DNA of 11,646 bases from RGIG5579 sp045543495 (lineage in GTDB: Bacteria; Bacillota; Clostridia; Oscillospirales; SIG627): the NCBI GenBank assembly GCA_045543495.1, contig JAZQMO010000006.1, positions 1 to 11,646 on the forward strand, in the 5' to 3' direction. The notes beneath the pieces were generated by a model that saw nothing but the letters and a program-made list of their open reading frames with translations, searched no databases and was not told where the DNA came from. Positions within the stretch are counted from its first letter, which is position 1; the number at the start of each line of letters is the position of its first letter. Made by a program: the position numbers and the translations under genes. Of the stretch, positions 8,383-11,646 are shown one piece after another.

Positions 8383-9048
8383 TTACCACACAAAGGGAAT
8401 CAGACGGTATCTCACTTTCTTTTTATAGGCCGTGTACCCCGACAAATGATCTTCCAAAAAACGTTCCTCGTGTCGAATGCGCATCACAATGAGAACTGGA
8501 TACATCAAGAAGATAAAAAAGGCATACAGAGAGCCGAGAATCAGCGGCATTGATAAAAACAAAAACAACGTGGTACTATACATGGGATGTCTGACAACAC
8601 CGTATAGACCGGTGTCAATAACCTTTTGTCCCTCCTGCACGGTAATGGTGCGGGCAAGATATGCATTTTCCCGTAAAACCTCGGCATAAAGAAGGTAAGA
8701 AAGAAGAAAAATGACCGTAGCGGCGATGACGACACCCTTGGGCAAACAGTACCACCCGAAACGGTAGCCGAAGCCTGTAACCACAAAGCCCGCAAGAAAC
8801 ATCAGCCCGCTCAGCTTGATTACAAGGCTTTGCTCCCGTGACTGCTCCTTGGCCTCCAATCGCTTTTTTAATAAAGCAGGATTAAAGCGCAGCATAATAA
8901 GCCCCGCGAAAAGCATGGGTATGAATAAAATACCCATAAATAGCCACCCGTTCAGGAAAGAGAAGGTGCCTGCAGGCAAAAAGATCAAAGCCCCAACTAA
9001 AATCACGCCAAGGATAAATTTAACAATCGCTTGAAGAAAAAGCTTCAT
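8383..9048 (-). CDS. Isoprenylcysteine carboxyl methyltransferase-like membrane protein
   Basis: The 221-residue integral membrane protein has hydrophobic segments at about 5-26, 35-53, 77-93, 104-122 and 158-186. The signature GLYGVVRHPMYS (147-158) and a C-terminal R-x-x-x-E-E segment (RIRHEERFL) are typical of the ICMT/phospholipid methyltransferase (PEMT) superfamily, whose members use S-adenosylmethionine at the membrane. Bacteria lack prenylated CaaX proteins of the eukaryotic kind, so the substrate is likely a lipid or another small molecule, and the annotation is structural rather than functional. The start at 9048 overlaps the Tag stop in an ATGA arrangement and has AGGGGAG just upstream. 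The stop is 10 bases before the acyltransferase start. Confidence 0.85.
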   Translation of the reverse strand: MKLFLQAIVKFILGVILVGALIFLPAGTFSFLNGWLFMGILFIPMLFAGLIMLRFNPALLKKRLEAKEQSREQSLVIKLSGLMFLAGFVVTGFGYRFGWYCLPKGVVIAATVIFLLSYLLYAEVLRENAYLARTITVQEGQKVIDTGLYGVVRHPMYSTTLFLFLSMPLILGSLYAFFIFLMYPVLIVMRIRHEERFLEDHLSGYTAYKKKVRYRLIPFVW

Positions 9049-9614
9049 TCCCGCTCCCCTTTCTGTTGTACTTGATGTAAAAAACACCCCTCTTCGTGAG
9101 AGGATATGATCCCGATTGCCTGCAAATAGGAATAAATGATCACAGAACCGACAAACCCCATTCCTCGTTTTCTCAGATCTTTGGAAATGGCATCGGAAAC
9201 GGTGCTTGCGGTGCGGCCCGTTTCATAAATCGTCCCCTCTCCCGCAAAGGTTTTCAAATAATCATAGAAGGAACCGTATTCCTCCACGATCGCAAGAAAG
9301 ACCCGGCTGTTCTTGACAGCGGCGCAGATCTTTCTTCTGTTCCGTATGATTCCGGAGGTACTCATCAAAGACTCAATTTTGCTTTCATCGTAGAGAGCGA
9401 TCTTGTGGGCATCAAAGCCATCGAAGACAATTCTGAAATTTTCTCTTTTATTCAGAACACACTCCCAGGAAAGCCCTGCCTGAAAGGACTCCAAAAAAAG
9501 CATTTCAAATAAGCAAGCATCGTCAAATCGAGGAACTCCCCACTCCCTGTCATGGTATTCCACATAAAGGGGATTCTTCAAATTACACCACTTGCAACGG
9601 GTAACGTTCTTCAT
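9045..9614 (-). CDS. tag: DNA-3-methyladenine glycosylase I
   Basis: The 189-residue enzyme removes 3-methyladenine from alkylated DNA, starting base excision repair in the cytoplasm. It aligns with E. coli Tag along its full length. Zn ligands are in place: C7, H21 (YHDREWGVP), H173 and C177 with the same four-residue spacing as in E. coli. E42 in LESFQAGLSW corresponds to the key Glu38, and W50 to Trp46. RKRGMGFVGS near the C-terminus is also characteristic. The start lies eight bases after the stop of the DUF4886 gene, with only a weak ribosome binding site (AAGTGAT), so coupling to upstream translation is likely. Its last four bases overlap the start of the methyltransferase-like gene. 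No Ada-type alkylation regulator is visible nearby. Confidence 0.95.
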   Translation of the reverse strand: MKNVTRCKWCNLKNPLYVEYHDREWGVPRFDDACLFEMLFLESFQAGLSWECVLNKRENFRIVFDGFDAHKIALYDESKIESLMSTSGIIRNRRKICAAVKNSRVFLAIVEEYGSFYDYLKTFAGEGTIYETGRTASTVSDAISKDLRKRGMGFVGSVIIYSYLQAIGIISSHEEGCFLHQVQQKGERE

Positions 9615-9622
9615 TTTATCAC

Positions 9623-10405
9623 TTACAAGATTTCGGTAACAGAATAAGGGATTGTAGTGGCAAGCTTTGCCGCTCTTTGAAGGATCTTATACTCTTCCTC
9701 TCCGATCTCTTCCGGCTTCCACTCCACCTTTTCGGGATCTGTTTCGGTAAGAAAACAGAAAAAGGTCAGCCCCGCAAGATAGCGCCCGCATTCAAGGCTT
9801 AAGTGGAATCCGTCCCGATTCATTTTAAGGCCCAAATCTGTGGTTCTGGCATTTTGGATCGCAGTACCCGTAGGAACGATGAGATCGATTCCATCCGTTT
9901 TGGCCACAAGGGTCTTGGTCAGGTGACAAATGGCTTCAAAATAACGAAGCTGATCCCGCTCAAACTCAATCATTTCGGGTCGATCCTTCCAAGGCTCTCC
10001 CACCCAGGTCATATTAAAAGCAATTTTTGTGCAAGGCCCCGTAAGCGAGCGAACCCTTTCGACCAGCTCGGGCAAATCTTTGTAGCTTTCTTCCTTGGTG
10101 TAGAAGCCACCGTAAGAGGAGCCGTGCTGAATGCTGATCCAATCCCAATTTTCGGAAAGGATGGCATCGCGGCTCTTGTATTCAGGCGTTTGACTCCAGC
10201 CTGATCCGTCATCACGCTCAAAACGGTATAAAGGAAGGTCTTCCTTTAAGGTTTCCAAGTGCTTTTGGATCGGACAACCCCCGATGTATAGATTCGCAAT
10301 TACGATTTCATCATATCCGCAAGACAATGCAATTTGAGGAACAAATCTTGTGGTATCGTGAGAAAAGCTATTTCCGATGCAAAGAATTTTGATACTTTTT
10401 TTCAT
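9623..10405 (-). CDS. DUF4886 SGNH-like hydrolase
   Basis: The 260-residue protein has no signal peptide, so it is probably cytoplasmic. It has the DUF4886 layout, an SGNH-hydrolase-like fold: block I ILCIGNSFS with S13 as presumed nucleophile, NLYIGGC (38-44), NWDWISIQHGSS (86-97), a VPTGTAIQNA segment and D198-G-F-H201 as the Asp-x-x-His block. The family is thought to hydrolyse or transfer ester groups, but the substrate is unknown. The start has AAGGCGGTGA, close to the ideal ribosome binding site, about seven bases upstream, and a promoter lies just before it. It is the first gene of a run continuing into tag. The giant surface protein in this window carries a rearranged version of the same domain. 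Confidence 0.85.
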   Translation of the reverse strand: MKKSIKILCIGNSFSHDTTRFVPQIALSCGYDEIVIANLYIGGCPIQKHLETLKEDLPLYRFERDDGSGWSQTPEYKSRDAILSENWDWISIQHGSSYGGFYTKEESYKDLPELVERVRSLTGPCTKIAFNMTWVGEPWKDRPEMIEFERDQLRYFEAICHLTKTLVAKTDGIDLIVPTGTAIQNARTTDLGLKMNRDGFHLSLECGRYLAGLTFFCFLTETDPEKVEWKPEEIGEEEYKILQRAAKLATTIPYSVTEIL

Positions 10406-10427
10406 AATCGTTCACCGCCTTTTCATC

Positions 10428-10456
10428 ATTGTACCATAAAAATGGAAACGAGACAA
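10428..10456 (-). promoter_or_regulatory. Promoter of the DUF4886-tag operon
   Basis: On the minus strand, TTGTCT (10451-10456), a 17-base spacer and TACAAT (10428-10433) preceded by TGG (an extended -10). It lies directly downstream of the terminator of the neighbouring SGNH gene and about 22 bases before the DUF4886 start codon. Confidence 0.65.
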
Positions 10457-10457
10457 G

Positions 10458-10492
10458 AAAAAATACAAAAGACCTTGTTTTTTGACAAGGTC
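10458..10492 (-). terminator. Rho-independent terminator of the SGNH/GDSL gene
   Basis: On the minus strand, GACCTTGT (10485-10492 complement) pairs with ACAAGGTC (10471-10478 complement) around a CAAAAA-type loop, followed by a T-rich tract broken by GTA (10458-10470). It begins 22 bases after the gene's stop codon. Confidence 0.85.
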
Positions 10493-10514
10493 TTTCGATC
10501 ACAAAACAAATGAA

Positions 10515-11231
10515 TTATGCTTCATTGAGTTTGAATTCCGAAAGGAGAAGGTCATACATCACATCGTAACCTTGATCGTTGGGATGCAAACCATCGCCAA
10601 GCAAGGAATCCACGGTGATTTGATTGGTTTTGCAATATTCGGTAAAGAGATCATACATACTGATAAACGCAAAGCCGTATTTTTCGGCAGCCTTTTTATA
10701 AATGGCATTGATATCATCCATATGCAAAATGCGCCAAAACTTTTCACCGCTCTCTTCCTTGAACTGTGCAGCAGGAATGTTGGCAACAAGCACGAACTCT
10801 TTCCCTGTTGCGGTCAAGAGCTCATACAGCTTTTCCACATTGCGATAAAAGGCCTCTCCAAGCTCCTCTCGGCTCGGCTTGTAGCCGGTATTAATATAGA
10901 CATGGCGGTTGTTGGTGCCGATCGTGCAAAGGATAAAATCATCCTCCTTGTCAACCAAAGCATCAAAATTCTCAATGACATATTCGATCTTTGTACCGTT
11001 GCATCCATTGTTTACCACGGTGCAACCGTATTTTTCTTCTAAAAAGTGCTTGAATCTATTAGCCCAGCAATAGCCGTTGTCATTTCGGCCGAATTTACCG
11101 ATAAAAGGTACTTCATTCATTTTGAAGCCCGTGCCGCCAAAGCCGTGGGTAATGGAATCACCGAGCAGCTTGATTCGAGGATTTTTCTTGGTGGACAATA
11201 CAGATTTCAACAGTTCATCAGGTTTTTTCAT
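10515..11231 (-). CDS. SGNH/GDSL-family hydrolase
   Basis: The 238-residue protein has all four SGNH blocks: LLGDSITHG with nucleophile S26, NNGCNG with G76, TIGTNNRH with N107, and DGLHPND with D213 and H216. Members are esterases, lipases or carbohydrate acetylesterases; the sequence does not decide which. No signal peptide is visible, so it is probably intracellular and may act on imported acetylated sugars, which is an inference from family habits. It is a single-gene unit with its own terminator and a weaker promoter. The ribosome binding site is poor (AGTGAG about 12 bases upstream), but no better in-frame ATG is nearby. It is distinct from the DUF4886 protein next door, with which it shares only the general fold. 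Confidence 0.92.
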   Translation of the reverse strand: MKKPDELLKSVLSTKKNPRIKLLGDSITHGFGGTGFKMNEVPFIGKFGRNDNGYCWANRFKHFLEEKYGCTVVNNGCNGTKIEYVIENFDALVDKEDDFILCTIGTNNRHVYINTGYKPSREELGEAFYRNVEKLYELLTATGKEFVLVANIPAAQFKEESGEKFWRILHMDDINAIYKKAAEKYGFAFISMYDLFTEYCKTNQITVDSLLGDGLHPNDQGYDVMYDLLLSEFKLNEA

Positions 11232-11277
11232 ACATTATTTCTCACTTATATTGTTTATTTTTCATAACTGTTGTTTC

Positions 11278-11306
11278 AATATAGCATAAATCGACAAAAG
11301 AAACAA
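11278..11306 (-). promoter_or_regulatory. Possible promoter of the SGNH/GDSL gene
   Basis: On the minus strand, TATATT (11278-11283) preceded by TGC (extended -10), with a poor -35 TTGTTT (11301-11306) 17 bases upstream. This is the best candidate in the 5' region but is weakly supported. Confidence 0.4.
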
Positions 11307-11348
11307 GATGTGTGACGCAATATTTTTGAAAATCAATTTATATAGACA

Positions 11349-11479
11349 GTGAAGTTTTATGCTTTGCACAAAGTGAAGTTAAGTGTTTCATTTCCTTATC
11401 GTGCCGAAGGCACACTTCATTAGCGTAAGCGTCTTCATAGCCGAAGGCTGCTTAATGTTCCCGTAAGGGAACGCTTCAT
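11349..11479. repeat. Array of mini-hairpins separated by CTTCAT-type spacers
   Basis: Short inverted repeats follow one another: CTTTG-CA-CAAAG (11362-11373), GTGCC-GAA-GGCAC (11401-11413), a degenerate GC-GTAA-GC (11423-11430), AGCC-GAA-GGCT (11439-11449) and GTTCCC-GTAA-GGGAAC (11457-11472). CTTCAT or a close variant follows the last four hairpins (11415-11420, 11433-11438, 11451-11456 as CTTAAT, 11474-11479). The inverted form GTGAAGTT flanks the first one (11349-11356, 11373-11380). No coding frame is evident. This array and the flanking signals account for the 344-base gap between genes. Confidence 0.8.
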
Positions 11480-11511
11480 TCCACCATACAAAAAGACTTG
11501 CCGAAGTGAAA

Positions 11512-11520
11512 TGATATAAT
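11512..11520 (+). promoter_or_regulatory. Extended -10 element before the putative transposase gene
   Basis: TGATATAAT is a perfect TATAAT (11515-11520) with the TGn extension. No -35 is recognisable at 16-18 bases. Transcripts would start at about 11527, inside the left arm of the next hairpin. Confidence 0.5.
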
Positions 11521-11557
11521 GTTGGTAGACACAAAAAAAGTGTCTACCAACATTTTT
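11518..11557 (+). terminator. Terminator-like hairpin at the IS left end
   Basis: A 15-bp perfect stem (arms 11518-11532 and 11540-11554) with a loop of seven A is followed by a T run (11553-11557). It lies between the -10 element and the ribosome binding site of the plus-strand gene. The core arm GTTGGTAGACAC begins after T11520, so a TG...CA terminus is possible. Confidence 0.7.
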
Positions 11558-11646
11558 GTATAGGAGGAAAAAGAGATGGGACGGCCCAAGGGAGGAAAGA
11601 ACCGAAGTCATAGCAAGGCGGAGAAGTTGTCGCTGGTGAAAAGAAA
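11520..11646 (+). mobile_element. Left end of an insertion sequence (partial; boundary uncertain)
   Basis: The plus-strand transposase-like start, its short leader and the inverted-repeat structure beginning TGTTGGTAGACAC at 11520 suggest an insertion-sequence terminus. The right end, the matching inverted repeat and any target duplication are outside the window, so the boundary is a guess. Confidence 0.4.
11576..11646 (+). CDS. N-terminus of a probable IS transposase (IS3-like OrfA/HTH), runs off window
   Basis: Twenty-three codons are visible, beginning MGRPKGGKNR and continuing with a Ser/Lys/Glu-rich stretch to LSLVKR. AGGAGGA lies seven bases upstream of the ATG, so the start is secure. 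A basic MGRPKG-type opening followed by the beginning of a helix-turn-helix is what I recall from OrfA proteins of IS3-type elements in Bacillota. The fragment is too short to prove the family; another DNA-binding protein is possible. It is the only gene on the plus strand in the window, and a promoter element and hairpin precede it. Confidence 0.55.
   Translation, partial: MGRPKGGKNRSHSKAEKLSLVKR

Noticed and set aside
9049..9087. Longer start for the methyltransferase-like gene
   Set aside because: It would overlap tag by over 40 bases and lacks a ribosome binding site; the ATG at 9048 gives an ATGA junction with AGGGGAG upstream.
11326..11346. Plus-strand promoter from TTGAAA and TATAGA
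   Set aside because: The two elements are only about nine bases apart, too close for a sigma-A promoter.

Overview
The window looks like a chromosomal segment of a Bacillota (Clostridia-like, probably gut Oscillospirales or a relative) genome. The reasons are the strong AGGAGG-type ribosome binding sites, DUF4886 and SGNH proteins, a PutP with the SAEASD variant common in Clostridia, and a giant secreted protein built from beta-helix SGGTF repeats and a Cys-rich tandem array. I infer this from family content; no rRNA or other phylogenetic marker is present.

Layout. Seven consecutive genes lie on the minus strand. Reading in the direction of transcription (right to left) they are: an SGNH/GDSL hydrolase with its own terminator (11231-10515); a four-gene operon-like run with its own promoter, encoding a DUF4886 SGNH-like hydrolase, Tag DNA glycosylase, an isoprenylcysteine-methyltransferase-like membrane protein and a GNAT-like acyltransferase (10405-7440, with tight junctions including one ATGA overlap); the sodium/proline symporter putP with a near-consensus promoter and a strong terminator (7353-5741); and a promoter driving a CehA/McbA-type PHP metallohydrolase, followed after 31 bases by a giant exported surface protein that runs off the left edge (4740-1, at least 1580 residues).

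The giant protein dominates the left 4.7 kb. It has a signal peptide, a first beta-helix stretch, a DUF4886/SGNH-like domain whose two halves appear in swapped order (Asp-x-x-His before the Gly-x-Ser nucleophile block), a long beta-helix region with SGGTF motifs, a beta-sandwich-like linker, thirteen 22-residue Cys/His repeats encoded by a 66-bp tandem array, and the start of a Trp/Tyr-rich segment that may be a wall-binding repeat. No stop interrupts this frame; long open frames on the opposite strand here are shadows.

The right end (11232-11575) has no gene. It holds a weak promoter for the SGNH gene, a tandem array of mini-hairpins separated by CTTCAT-type spacers, an extended -10 element, and a 15-bp hairpin plus T-run directly before the first 23 codons of a plus-strand gene that looks like an insertion-sequence transposase (IS3-like OrfA). 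That gene runs off the right edge.

The two observations most worth a follow-up are the apparently permuted SGNH domain with retained catalytic residues, and the Cys/His repeat array. The mini-hairpin array and the hairpin at the IS end come next.
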